A stretch of DNA of 64,000 nt from Patagioenas fasciata (taxonomy: Eukaryota; Chordata; Aves; Columbiformes; Columbidae): the NCBI RefSeq assembly GCF_037038585.1, contig NC_092523.1:46083501-46147500 (forward strand), in the 5' to 3' direction. Below are positions 52,621-64,000 of the stretch, in pieces (the stretch's first letter is position 1; every line of letters begins with the position of its first letter). The notes under the pieces are model-generated. The model ran no database searches. It was not told the origin of the DNA and saw only the letters and a program-made list of their open reading frames with translations. Position numbers and translations under genes: made by a program.

Positions 52621-55600
52621 TTCTTATAATGATTGCTGTCAAACCGATTTATGCCTCCCTCCTTGGCAGATGATGGCAAAAGAGAGCTTTTTTTCCTTCA
52701 GTTATCCAATTGTAACCCAAGATAGATATAAAAAAATACCTAAGAGCAAAATCTTCGCAGCCTGCGTGCTAATTTTTAAAATATAGAAAAGAAAAGGAGC
52801 ACTATAAAGTCTCTATTCCTCTAAATAACAGTGTATATTCACAAACCTCATCTCAAAAATTGTATGATACATTTATTAGTGTGTGATTTATTCCTCTACA
52901 ACACTCCAGAACATTTAAAAGTTTGCAGGTGGACGTGTATCCCTGAGATACTGTCTGTGTAGAAAAGTAGCAGCTGCAAAGATCACTCTGGCTTTTTTCA
53001 CGGAATGAGAGTGAAGGGACAAATGAACTATGTTGGTTAGGTGAGATTTATTGGTCTGCCAAAAGACCACTTCACATTCTGTGCTCTCCTTTTAATACAT
53101 GTTTAAAATACAAATGTATCTCCTGTGTGTTTTTAGCAGCAAGAGGAAGTTGATCTGTGTCTTTTTGGCAAGACCAGAAAGGCAAATAAGTTTTGGCTTA
53201 TTTGGAAACCCAAAAAAATCCCAGTGTTGTCGAACTCAATGAGGAGTAGAAGCCCAGTTCTTGCCTCTGGTAAGAGCAGAGAACTTCTGTTCTCCTGTAC
53301 TCACTAATATGAATAACACCAAGCACATGGGTTAACTATGTCTTGAAAAATTAGCCCCTGCATGTGAGACTTTATTGGTTTTATTTATAAACAACATTGG
53401 CCCCTGAAACAGTGTCTTATGTAAAATGTAGGTGAGTGCTTTCAGCTTTAGAGGACTAGTGTAAAGTGGAATGTAAAAACATTCTACATATTCCTTATGT
53501 TCTCTGAGGTCTGTCTCCCTTTCATTTTAGTGTCTTGGTTTTGTATGGTTCTCACAACAATGTCCTATTTTAGATGTGTTAGTCTTACTGGCATACAGAT
53601 GCAAGTAACTTTTGATTTTGATATTAAATCATCAAATAAATTTTGATTCTACTTCCCTACCTTACTGGCAAATGGACTTTGTTGGGAGAAATGTATTCCT
53701 TTATATCAAATAAATAGAGATTTTTTAAGCTCTGAAATGTGGGAAGGTTTTGTGAATCTGAAAGAGCCAGGAACTGCCAATTATTTATTTCCCTGGGACT
53801 CCTACTTCAGACAAGATGTGAAGGTTAATCCATTATGAAACTTTTTTCCCCTTACTTTTTTAAACAGTATCCAAAGACTAAAATGATCATCGGTAATTCA
53901 TTTTGTGTGGGTGGTAGAGGAGGAGAATTTTTAAAGTCAAGTATAAACTGCTACATAAAGTGTTATTAGGAAGGTTAAACACATAGTGACTTTCCAGGTG
54001 AAAGTAACCGTAAGAAGGAAAATGGAGTGGCATTTCAGAATATGTATTTTGCTTTCATTTAAGGGATTGAGGTTATTCAAAGTCATAAACCAAGAAGTAA
54101 CTTGCTTTTCAGCTTCTCAGAGAGAATAATTTGCTCTGAAAACAAGCCCATCTTTGAACTGTGTGTAAGGCTTTTACATTTGCCGTATTAAGGGAGAACA
54201 ATTGCCTCATGCTTGCCTTGCTCGTCTGATAATAACTGTACAAAAGTTTGGATTGCCAGTGAGGGTGACTGTTCATTCCTCTGAAGTAAAGATTTGCCAA
54301 AAAAGAAAAAAAAAAAACAAAACACACACAAAAAAATGTGCAAGCTTTCCTTGTCCTCCAAGAAAAAGGAAGCCAGGATTTTCTCTCTTTTTTCCATGGA
54401 CAGCATTCTTTTGGCATGTATCCAGAAATGACTGTGCCTTGCAGACAGTACATGCTTTCATTATGCATCCAGCAAAAATAATACCAACATATCTGTCAAA
54501 ATCTTGAACACATAGAGACATCCACAGTGATTCAGACTAGTTGATGATTAAGATAAAAGTATCTTATTTTTTTTTTTCAATTTCTGATTATCCTTCACAG
54601 GTTTGATTTCAAACAGCTAAAAACTTAATGATAGCTTATATTTGCATGTTTTCTGAACACATAATGAAGACTACCAAGTGGATTTTACACTTGAGGGTTG
54701 GTTTTGGTTTTTTTTTGTTGTTGTTTTTTTTTTGTTTGGTTGTTTTTTTTTTTAATATATATTCCACAAATTTCTGCTGGAATTGGAGAAGAATGTGAAG
54801 TTACATTCTGTTTTAAATTTAAGTGTACCTCACTTTTATCTGCTAAGATAATTGTCAAATTTTATCTGGTTTGGCTTGCATATAGACATTTTTTTGTCTG
54901 ATTATTTAGTAGACATACATACCTTCATTAACTGCAGTTATTGTCTTACTCAAGTTAGATACCTTGAAATCCTGTTAATATTTGAGCTGCATCCTCATGA
55001 ATCAAAATAAGCATATCTTATATCTAGGTACAAATATGTGTTTATGCAGAAGAGTTTAAAATACAACCTAATCATATTATCATGTTAGTTTAACATTTAT
55101 GTAAATTTTGCAGGTTTTAGAGGGAATATTTTTTGCTTTTCCCAAAGCAGGATCCCACCTAGCTTCAATATGAACACAAATCACAATTCACACTTATTTT
55201 GTGGAACTTTCATACAGGAGTGCTAAAAAATGCGGACTACTTGCATTTTCAGTTTCTTGTGGCAATGTGGTCTGTTACCTAATCTCCACATTTGGGAATA
55301 AATAAAAGACAAACAAGCGCAGATAAATAGATCGATTAAAGTAACTGAAGGGTATTTTGAAGTAGGAATACAATTCTTGTCTATCTTGTTGCATTTAAAT
55401 TTCTTTTAAAGTTCCCATGTTCAGAACCTTTCTGGGGAGAGAGTCACACACAGACTGTGACGTGAGACTGAGGCCCTTTCAGGGGTCCTGGATTCGACAA
55501 CTGTTCTACAACCAAGGAAAACTTTCTTCACCAACTGGATGCCTCAGCCTTTTGGACTAAATACCATTGGTTCTGTTCTTACTAATAGTTTGCAACTATA

Positions 55601-57700
55601 GTTTGCAAGTTATGGAAGTTTGAAGAAGCATAGTGGCCACATCATATTGAACTGATAGTATTCAAGTAGGTTTGCAATGAAAAAAAAAAAATGCATCTGT
55701 CTCTGCATTGTTGGGCTACTGTCTTCATATAAGCTGCATATTTGTGGTTCAGGTGGGAGCCATTTCACTGTATTCTTGCTTCTAATGCCAGAAGCAGTTG
55801 CATTCCAAGACCTGAGGGGGAAACTGTAGTATCGCTGAGAAGTCAGGTAGGCTGATGGTTTGAGAATATTTTCTTCTTCAGAGTTAATTTTCACTGGAGC
55901 CTGGTCAGTGTGTTCCTTGTTAATACTGCATTATCCTAAATGAGCCAGCCATTCTTTGTCCAGCAATGGCTTTTCATTATGAACTTTTGACCTGATTAGT
56001 TCCAATGTTATATACTTTTTCCTGTTTTCTGTGGCCTCTATGACTGTATTACTAAGTTACTTACATGAATAATTACCCTACTTTACTCCTATTATCTTTG
56101 TCATGTTTGGGTGGAAAATTTCAAGTAGAGTGGCAGAAGCAGGCTTCTCTGCAGAAATTATAGCACTGTACTCAACTATAGCAGCACAGCAAAGTGGTTC
56201 AGAGCAACCTGCCAACTTCTATTCTAATGTTTAGTAGGTCTCTTCTGGCAGTAAATTTCAAAGAGACAAATTACCTTTCCTTTTTCTCTTTGCAGATATG
56301 TCCAGCCAGCTAGACATGTCTTGTGTCCTCTGGGTTGCTCTCAAATAGTCTCAATGGTTTCTGTTAAGATTGTCTTTTTTCTGATTTTTCAAAAGCTTGA
56401 CATGCTAGAGTTTTGAATTTCATTTTGAATTTAAATAAAATGACATCTGTGACAACTGCACAAAAGAAATCACAAATTGAAAAATTGATTCACAAAATCA
56501 TTATTTTTCAAGGAAAAAAAAAAAGCCCTTGGTGATTCTTCTCTATTGAACAATCCAATTTTGCAGGAAACAGAGAAATCATAGTATATGCAGTATTATC
56601 AAAGGCAATGGAGCATCTGGAAATACTTTTTCGTGAACATTTTAAGAAAACTACTTCTCATAAAAACTGCTTACAAAGTATTTGGGTCAAGTCTTTTTTT
56701 TTTGGGAACTGACAGAACCTAAACTGATGAAAAGTATGAGCAGGTGGAGCTGGAGTCCCAAAGTTTGTGCCAGATATAAACATATTCTCTCCAGTGTGTT
56801 CAGCTGACTTTCAAGCTGATTTCTGGGGTGAGTACATTTATTTGTGTTGAAGAGGATCTGAATCTGGAAAACCTCATTTAAAAGCACAGATGGTTGTTTA
56901 TGGTTCCTGCCTGCACCCAGTGTACTATACTGAATCAACTCTAATTGACAAGAGAAGGCTGATGCACCTTAATGATTGTTTGTTGTTGCCAGAAAGAGTT
57001 TTCCAACTCTTGATTAAATTATGTTTAGGTAAAACTGCTGCTCAAGATAACTGATGCTGATTTTCACCAGAACTGACACAGTGATCTATTATCATAGCAT
57101 TACCTTGTCCATTTGGAAGATTCTTCTTTTGAAAAGTACACATATATATGTTTCATTTAATGCTGAACTTTTTATTGGCATTCAGTGTGTAATAGCATAA
57201 CCTTTTGTAACGGGCAAAGAAGCAGAATGTGAAATGTCTTCTAGACAGGGAAAAATTACTGTATTTTCTTTTCCATTGATCCCTCCTTTTAACGACTTCC
57301 CATGAACAACAGGAATTGGGAGGTACTTCTGGCCACAGTTCTGTCACAGCTGTGACACTACAAAACAGCACTGAGATAGTATGATGCTGCATGACCTGTG
57401 TGAATACGATGCTGTCTTTTCAAGTTTAGCACAATATGTGAGTTTGGGGATGCACATGCTGTGCTTGGTTTCACTGGATCAAAGCTTTGTCCCACTCCTT
57501 GGAGAACTCAGAAGAAACACAACAAAGAAAGTTTCAAGGAATTTTCCCTTCCCTTTGCTCCTGTTCATTCTTTCTAGAACAGAGGAATTGATCCAACTGT
57601 TTATTTTGGAGCCAAATATAGAGCTGCATATTAACAAAACCATCAAAGGGCATTTCCAATACAAATGTTTCAAGGTTGCACCTTGAAGACAGCAGGACTA

Positions 57701-58250
57701 GAGGAAGTGTCTGTCCCTGTGCACTCCGTACTGCTGAGGCTGCATTTTGAATCCTGTGTTCAGTTTTTGGCCCCTCACTACAAGTAAGACATTGAGGTGG
57801 TGGAGAGAGTTCACCGAAGGGCAATGAAGCTGGTGAGGGGTCTGGAGCACAAGTCTGATGAGGAGCAGCTGAGGGAGCTGGGGCTGTTCAGCCTGGAGAG
57901 AGGAGGCTGAGGGGAGACCTTATCGCTGGCTACAACTACCTGAAAGGAGGTTGGAGCATGGAGAGTGTTGGTCTCTTCTCCCAAGTAGCAAGTGATAGGA
58001 TGAGAGGAAATGACCTCAGGTTGCACCAGGGGAGGTTTAGATTGGATATTGGGAAAAATTTATTCATGGGAAGGGTTATCAGGCATTGGAACAGCCTGCC
58101 CAGGGAAGTGGTGGAGTCACTGTCCCCGAAGTTGTTTAAAAGACATGTAGATGTGGTGCTTAGGGACACAGTTTAGTGGTGGACTTGGCAGTGTTTGCTT
58201 TACAGTTGGACTTGGGGATCTTAAAAGTCTTTTCCAATTCTATGACTCGC
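57701..58250 (+). mobile_element. CR1 LINE fragment: ORF2 C-terminus and complete 3' UTR
   Basis: The longest well-preserved CR1 copy here. The 5' part resembles the conserved 'YCVQFWAPHYKKDIE' region (CTGTGTTCAGTTTTTGGCCCC, 57758-57778). Then comes the reading [20 protein letters not shown] followed by [13 protein letters not shown] (about 57805-57907), the typical CR1 ORF2 end. The 3' UTR follows with GAGGTTTAGATTGG, CAGGCATTGGAACAGCCTG, GTGGTGGAGTCACTGTCCC, and the tail TTGGACTTGGGGATCTTAAA...CCAATTCTATGACTC. It is 5'-truncated and interrupted by stops in the downstream part, so it is inactive. It shares its 3' UTR type with the copy at 9.2-9.4 kb. Confidence 0.92.
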
Positions 58251-59549
58251 AAGTAGTGAGTACTAAACAAAGAAAAATAAATTAAAACTTTTAAAAAAGA
58301 GAAGTTTTATTGCTTCTAAAGCAATAATTTGAACTATATCCACATAATAAGCGCTATTTGCAAATAGAACACAAAAATAATTTGCGCTGACTTTGCTTCT
58401 AATTCCAAACTAAAATAAAAATAAATGTAATCACTGCAAAATAATTTCAATGGAAATGTTTACTAAGAGCACTGGAAGCCCAACTAATACTGTGCAATAT
58501 GAGATATAATTAAGTCTCATTCTGTAAGAACAATTTTTGCTTCAATAGACTGTTTGCATTGATTAATCCCCTATATGAGTGCTGCTGTGCTATTATTTCT
58601 TAATCTAGTTATCTTAGATTTAAAACCTGATTCCAGCACAAGTGTACAGAAATAATGTAATCCATAAAATGCACTCTCATAGTTAGAGATGGATTTCTTA
58701 GCTAATGCTTTTGGACAGATGCAAATTTTTTTAATCAAAATCTTTTCAGCAAATAAAAAGAATTGAAGGAGCCTGCAAGCACATTTCTGCAACCCCCTTA
58801 CCACATATATCCTGAAATGGCATGCAAGTGAGTAAGACTGTATGTAAAGTGGAAGATTTAACCTTTTTGTGCTTTCAAACCAGCAGTGGGGTTGGAGAGA
58901 GGTTCTGCAGCAAAAGTCAATATTGTTAAGTCAAATCATGAAACCAGAATGTTCAAAGTCACGGTCTCTGAAATCTTCCTGTCATGTTGAGGGCCAGATG
59001 GAAGCAGAAAAGAAAAGCTGCCATGTTGAGAAAATGAAGTAGGGTCAGATTCACTAGGAACTGGTGGTGGAGGAGGGAACAAACAAACAACAATGACAAA
59101 GGAAGCCTGTACAGGAAGGGAATAAAGACTTCATATAAAGCAAAGTGGAAACCAGCTGCTAATACTTAAGATAAAAAATGTTACAAGAGGCTTTTTTTTT
59201 TTTTTTTTTAGGAAAGATAATTAAAAAAAAAAAAGAATAGGAGAAAAACATCAGGCATGAGTGAAACCACCATTTGAGATGATGAACTCTCTAGGGATCA
59301 AATCAAATGCATTCTTCTAACTTTTACTAAACGGGAGGCCTAAAGTATGAAATTTTTGTAGGTGACATTTTGTGCCCAGATTTGGTAGAGATTTTCATTG
59401 ACTGAAGACACCGTATCGGAAGTGCTCATCAGATGCATGCCACATATCCTAAAAGAATAGCTAAACTGAACGTAAAGGGAAGTTTTTTAAGAACAAGGCG
59501 GCTGCCTCCATCAAGTTGAAGTCCTGTCCAACTGAGGGCATCAAGCAAG
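58251..59549. other. Gene-free segment between CR1 copies
   Basis: No exon is supported. T18 (59192-59209) is followed about 13 bp later by A12, potentially forming an A/T hairpin. The left copy of a 32-bp direct repeat is at 59368-59399. Confidence 0.6.
59192..59209. repeat. T18 homopolymer
   Basis: Eighteen T's, with an A12 run shortly downstream (about 59223-59234). This gives a possible stem of A/T pairs. Confidence 0.85.
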
Positions 59550-60300
59550 GCCACAAGCACTTGCAAGTTAAATGTGAAAGTATGCTAAAGTAGATTTTGA
59601 GAGAAAACTTGCAAAGACATAAAAAGCAATAACAAATTCCTTTTCAAACACATCAGGAGCGGGAAGCTTGCCAGAGAAGCATGAGAGCCAGTAGATAAGC
59701 AAGGCATAAAAGCATTTGCCATAGACAAACTGAGGGAAGTTTCCATGCTGAATCCCTTTTTGGAGGAGGTGTTAGAGAATCTGTCACAAACTGAAGTGTC
59801 AGTGCAACAGAACAAATTGACAGAATACTCAAACTACCAGGGGTGGATGGCACCTGCCCAAGTTCTAGAGGAATGCAAACATGAAACGGCTGAAGTACTA
59901 GCCAGGGTATATAAATTCTTACTTAAAGCCACCTCAGTATAAGGTGGCAATGGGAAGGGCAAGATGACTTTTTAAAAAGGAATCGGGGGAATAACACAAA
60001 AGTACAGAGAAAGGTCTACGTTTTAGAACAGCTTCAGCATGATGAGTAATTTACTGGATCAAGGCTACACTAGCTGGGAAAGAAGCAGCTGCTGTCCCAC
60101 TGTGGAGAAGGGAGCATGTCACAGAAAGTGTCAGAAGTTCACCATCTTTTCTAATGCTTGAATAAGGAGACATCAAATTAAATCAGCTAGTGGCAGACTC
60201 AAAAGAAGAGTGATTCTTCAGACAATGTTTACTCAAGTTACAAAGCCTCTTGTCACAGGGTTGGGCAGTTTTGTGCCCAGATTTGATAGAGATTTTCATT
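59368..60300. repeat. Pair of 32-bp direct repeats flanking an old CR1 remnant
   Basis: A 32-bp segment beginning TTTTGTGCCCAGATTTG and ending GAGATTTTCATT occurs at 59368-59399 and 60269-60300 with a single mismatch (G versus A inside GGTAGAG/GATAGAG). The DNA between them contains a strongly decayed CR1/L3 fragment. The repeats are far more alike than the element is to its consensus. Confidence 0.85.
59550..60250 (+). mobile_element. Ancient L3/CR1-like LINE remnant with internal deletion
   Basis: 59560-59940 follows, with indels, the linker between the endonuclease and reverse-transcriptase domains of sauropsid CR1/L3 elements. The blocks seen are GTTAAATGTGAAAGTATGCT, AAAAAGCAATAACAAATTCC, GGAAGCTTGCCAGAGAAGC, GAGAATCTGTCACAAACTGA, and CCAGGGGTGGATGGCACCTG then CCAAGTTCTAGAGGAA. 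The plus-strand peptide near 59745-59940 (QNKLTEYSNYQGWMAPAQVL) corresponds to the stretch just before the RT core. The RT core itself is missing. About 60165-60240 resembles the 3' UTR block ending in a 'GGCAGACTCAAAAGAAGAG'-like string. Heavy divergence indicates great age; the identification is from recalled consensus. Confidence 0.65.
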
Positions 60301-60379
60301 CAGGTGAGAGCAAAGAGAAAGATCAGAGGTTAGGAGACAATCATTTACAGAAAAAGATTGAAGTCATGTTGTTATAAAT

Positions 60380-60640
60380 AAAAATGAGATCACTGAGGGA
60401 GGACACAGGTTTTCAAGTACCTGAAAGGCTGTTACATGCACGTAAGGCACCGTGCTCCATATCCTCCTAGGACAAAAAGGAAATGGCTTCAGTCTGCAAA
60501 CTAGGTAATAGCAGGAATACACTTCTAATGGTAGGGAAGCACTTGAAGAGATTTCATGGAGATCCAGAAAGGCCTCTACTCTTGGAATGCTTTCATAGAA
60601 CTGACATTAACCTTGGGTGATGCTACTCTGATATGAGAAG
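60380..60640 (+). mobile_element. Second ancient CR1-like 3' fragment
   Basis: The plus strand shows GAGGGAGGACACAGGTTTTC then AAGTACCTGAAAGGCTGTTAC, followed by AGGACAAAAAGGAAATGGCT and TTGAAGAGATTTCATGGAGA. This is the order of the ORF2-end / 3' UTR junction in CR1 elements (GGGACCTGATAAC / TTTTCAAGTAC / GGACAAGAAGCAATGG / GAATCTCCATC...). It follows the previous remnant at once but repeats an earlier part of the element, so it is a separate or rearranged copy. Confidence 0.55.
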
Positions 60641-61334
60641 GTTTACATTGTTTATTAAAGGACAGTCTAATCTTATATCTGTTCTGTTGCTATTTTCCTT
60701 TCCTTATAGTAAGAGAAGAAGTATTATTTCTCCTTTTACTTTGGCTTTTAAGGACTATTCTTTCATGCTTCCTATCCATTTATCTAAGTCGGTGTAGTAC
60801 AATGTAACCCATTACTTCCCAGATCCGAAAAAGTATGAGTGATCTATGAACATCCTGTAAAATAACTGTTATCTATAACAGACAGGTGTGATTTCTGCAA
60901 TCTAAACCATGCAGAAAAGGAGCACTAAAAAGAGATCCTCCAAAGCAATTTAAATAATAGGGAAGTATATGCTAGTCAGATGAATGGTTTGACTGGCAAA
61001 CTGTCATATTATTACACAATGATTTGGGCATCCTTTGATAAAATAGCCCAAGTATTTCCATGCAAAAAATACCCCACTCAAAGCAAAGTGCAGTATGTCA
61101 ATCAATTTGCAGTATATAATTTATATTTTATCTGTGTTCTTACCCTAGGACTTCTATTTCTGCATCAAGCAATCTCAGGTGGTGCCTTGTGGTGCTCTAA
61201 AGCAATAAGCATGTTTAATACACTCAGTCTGATGGAGTTTTAGAAAGCAGGTAACAACATAAGAACAACATCTTGAACAAAGCATTTAAAATTTTGGCCT
61301 GAGATTTTTTTTTTAATGCCAAAAATGTTTCTTA
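60641..61334. other. Gene-free AT-rich segment
   Basis: Nothing recognisable; an 87-codon plus-strand frame at 60980-61243 shows no domain. Confidence 0.6.
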
Positions 61335-61512
61335 ATTTAGGTCCCTAAACAAATAGGTTTACTTTCAAATATCCTGAATCTGAAAGACATTGGAAGACAA
61401 CCATAGGATCTGTGGGTGCTGGCTGTGAAGTCAGACCAGGCACTTCTAATCTAGGTGTCTAAATATGGATTTGGCTGCCTCGCTTGAGGCACCCAAATTT
61501 GAAAATGATTGG
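61335..61512. mobile_element. Possible ancient sauropsid interspersed repeat with inverted-repeat layout
   Basis: TTAGGTCCCTAAACAAATAG at the left, a central GGGTGCTGGCTGTGAAGTCA and CAGGCACTTCTAATCTAGGT, and TCTAAATATGGATTTGG...GAGGCACCCAAATTTGAAAA at the right. This resembles a repeat common in turtle and crocodile DNA, built of TTTAGGTGCCTAAAT-type motifs around a GTGCTGAGCACC-like centre. The match is from memory and imperfect; class assignment (non-autonomous DNA transposon versus other) is not certain. Confidence 0.4.
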
Positions 61513-64000
61513 CTGCAATCCCTGCTCAAGCAGCTCACACCATGCTCTACATGGTCTGTGTGCCATGGTTCTAGTAGCAATTGTTTTAATTGGAAAGAGT
61601 TTAGTTTTCATTTTTTTTTCTGAGAGAAAACTGGCCAGTCCCATTTATGGAAACAAATCTTCAGCATTAAACTTTTTAAGAAATACAGAAATTCTCGTGG
61701 GGAAGTCACAGGCAGGGCAAAACTAGCTTTTCCAGAAGAGCTGACAGTTGTTTACATTTTAATGTGGAAGAATCCAGCAAGTCTGCAAGTTTATTTTTAG
61801 TAGTTGTAAACTCAGTTATTTAACTCCTTTTCCTCTGTGACTCGAGCTGAGACATAAAAATGATTAATACAATGACAAAGTGGTGCCCGACCTCATGCTA
61901 GAGTTTGGATGATGATGAATATTGCGTTAATCCCAAAGCAGTAGGATTCTTTCACATCATATTTTTTGTGATGCCTCATCTAAATATTTGCCATCTGACA
62001 GCTTCTGTGCTTAGAATAGTTCTGGTTGCCACAAAAAATACTGCGTTGCTATCTCTGCGGAGGATGAATCTGCTTCTGTCCTTGTGGAGCAAAACTGGCA
62101 AAGAAAACATTGTTACTGGTGCCCTGGCTTCATCGCTGCTAGCAGAAGTCCTGATGGATGCAGCAATGAAAGCTGTGGCAGTTGCTCTCTCAGGGGCTAG
62201 GAGTGATGGAGCACAAGCCAAAAGCCATTTAAGCCTTGCTGCCATGTGAAATGTGAGGGACCTCCTCCATTTGGTGTCACCAGTGGTGCGAGACTTTGGC
62301 TTGAGGTCCCCAGCATGGTGCCAGGGCGGGCACCCAGGCGGTGGGAGCTGCTCCCCGCCAGCACAATCCCGCTGGCTGGACACTGCTGCTCCTGGGTGCT
62401 TGTTGGATAAAGACGTTGGCTGCAGTAAATTCATTCAGTTGTAAATGTGAAGCACCTTCCTGTGAGATGGCAAACTTGTAAAGCTGCTGTAAAATTGGAA
62501 TTGACTCAACTATACAAATCCAGTTGCAGGAACTCAGTTTGGAGATCACGTTTTCTAGAAGAACGAGGCTGTTTTTTCCTCTAAAGTCACCATTAGGGAC
62601 TCCATGGAGCAGTCAGGACAGTGCTAAAATTATTCCATCAAGGGGTCATACCAGAAACCTGTATTAAACTAGGCACGCATTTTCAAATGATGCACATTAA
62701 GGAAAATAAATACTCATCAGGTTTCACTGTACTGTCATGTCTGTGTGGTCAAAGAAATAGCTTTAATCAAAAGATGAGAAGCAGTCACATAATGCAAAAT
62801 GGATGGCTAGTAGCTGCATGGTTTGGCTTCTGTTCATAATTAAGATGTAGACTTCTGCCCTTTTCTCTGGCACATTATTTAACCTCAGAGTCTGTTTCCA
62901 CATATGTCTCCAAAGCTGTGCAATTTAATTAGCTAGCCTCCAAGGGGGCTGGAACAATACTTGTAAAATATTTGCAGATGCTTCTGATCTGAGAGGAACA
63001 GCAGAAGGGCAAAGCAGTATTTACATGGCTTTTGAAGAGAATGACAAGCAATCTTTTTGTTTGGTTTTAAACTGGAAACCAAATTATGTTACAAAGCATT
63101 GAGCTATTCTGGCAGAAAGCACAGAAAAATATCTAGTGTGTTTGGTGACTGAAACCTTTTCTGACACTGTCTCCTTACAAGTCTTGTACATTTCTTACTG
63201 TTATAATTAAATCTATTCAAAGTTTGTCAGAAAGAAATGTATTTGAAATCATGCTTAGATTAGGCTAAAACCTCTAATGTGTCACTGGCTCTGTACAGAT
63301 AATCACTTAAGGATTCTGGATGGAATGTTGCATGGCATACCTTATACAACCTGTTAAAGGCAAGGAGGACAATTTGGATAGATCTGGCATTGCGGTCATT
63401 TTCTTATCTCACTAACACAAATTCTTTAACGGTGAGACCCACATCAGTCAATTTATTCTTGAATTACTGCTCTCTGAGAGAAGTTAATATTAACAGGTTA
63501 ATATTCTCTGTGTATTTCTTTCTAAAACACATGCATGCTGAATAACAAAAGAGTAGGCACTGTCATTAAGGATCAAATACAAAGCCATTGTGTCATATGC
63601 AATTTGGACAAGGCAATATACAATATTTCCAGAGGAATTCTTTGTCTTTGAATGTAACAGTAAGATGTAAAAGGCAGGTGAAGAAAACTGAATTAAGATT
63701 TTCATTAGAATTTGGTTGGTGTGGTTTTGTTTATTGTTGTTGTTTTCTTTTTTTTTCCACTGTTAAACAAAACAACCACCACCAGCTGTCTTGCTTGGAA
63801 TTGCCAACAATTAGGAGCTGAGCATTTCAACATAGTCTGGCAGACACCAGCAACACCACTCAATATAAACGTTGCCAGGCCACCGTCTTTGGACTCTCTT
63901 CTTAGTCCCAAATGTCTATTGCCTCATGTAAGTGGATATCTACAGATCTTCAATTGGCAGTGATCTAAACATGTACCTTCCCACAACTTAAGGAAGGGGG
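61513..64000. other. Gene-free right end with one GC-richer islet
   Basis: No exon is supported. A GC-richer patch at about 62040-62420 carries overlapping open frames on both strands (114 codons plus at 61905-62249; 152 codons minus at 61976-62434) without a known domain. A short T-rich run lies at about 63732-63758. The part at 62900-63110 has the look of conserved non-coding DNA but without direct evidence. Confidence 0.5.

Larger units (their letters stand above)
39873..57700. other. Nearly 18 kb of gene-free sequence
   Basis: No exon is supported. The longest open frames (147 codons at 50333-50776 minus, 121 codons at 46424-46789 minus, 119 codons at 54109-54468 minus) have no recognised domain. 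Simple repeats are listed separately: 47111-47150, 51591-51607, 52567-52620, and A/T-rich runs at about 40404-40425, 47937-47949, 54300-54336 and 54709-54754. GC-richer patches occur at 44620-44900 and 51660-51870 without identified content. Confidence 0.55.

Noticed and set aside
57958..58176. 72-codon plus-strand frame with a protein-like sequence
   Set aside because: It lies in the CR1 3' UTR, whose conserved sequence gives recurring pseudo-protein frames in bird DNA; not a gene.
63480..63515. Inverted repeat around TTAATATTAA as a possible structured element
   Set aside because: Needs a five-base bulge to pair and is nearly all A/T; expected by chance in such sequence.

Overview
The window looks like a piece of a bird (sauropsid) nuclear chromosome, not a bacterial or viral genome. 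It is AT-rich, has no dense open reading frames, and carries several CR1 LINE fragments. Two of these end in the avian-type 3' tail of 'ATTCTATGATTCT'-like octamers. It also holds one ERV-type solo LTR, many homopolymer and microsatellite runs, and one sharp CpG island. No complete protein-coding gene is visible. All identifications rest on reading the sequence and on recalled consensus features; no database search was possible.

Layout. 1-3.22 kb is AT-rich non-coding sequence, inferred to lie in the first intron of a minus-strand gene. About 3.22-4.00 kb is the CpG island. On the minus strand it has a CCAAT box and GC boxes at 3782-3801, then a GC-rich leader, then a Kozak-like ATG at 3594-3592 directly followed by a strong splice donor (GTGAGTGAG). 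The simplest reading is a TATA-less housekeeping-type promoter and a first exon whose only codon is the initiator Met. The rest of that gene would lie off the left edge, and its identity cannot be read here.

4.0-64 kb is gene-poor DNA upstream of that promoter. It holds CR1 fragments at about 6.30-7.08 (minus), 9.19-9.43 (plus), 16.06-16.11 (plus tail), 24.93-25.39 (plus), 39.56-39.87 (minus, old), 57.71-58.25 (plus), and 59.55-60.25 plus 60.38-60.64 kb (plus, very old, L3-like). A solo LTR occupies 28,370-29,185 and is bounded by an intact 5-bp duplication (CTGGT). An ancient sauropsid inverted-repeat-type element is suspected at about 61.33-61.51 kb.

No new biological system is evident. 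The observations most worth checking are the one-codon first exon with an intronic CArG/E2F composite site, the solo LTR with perfect target duplication and a C26 tract, a 32-bp near-perfect direct repeat flanking a heavily decayed CR1 copy, and an orphan A17 tract flanked by a 12-bp perfect direct repeat.
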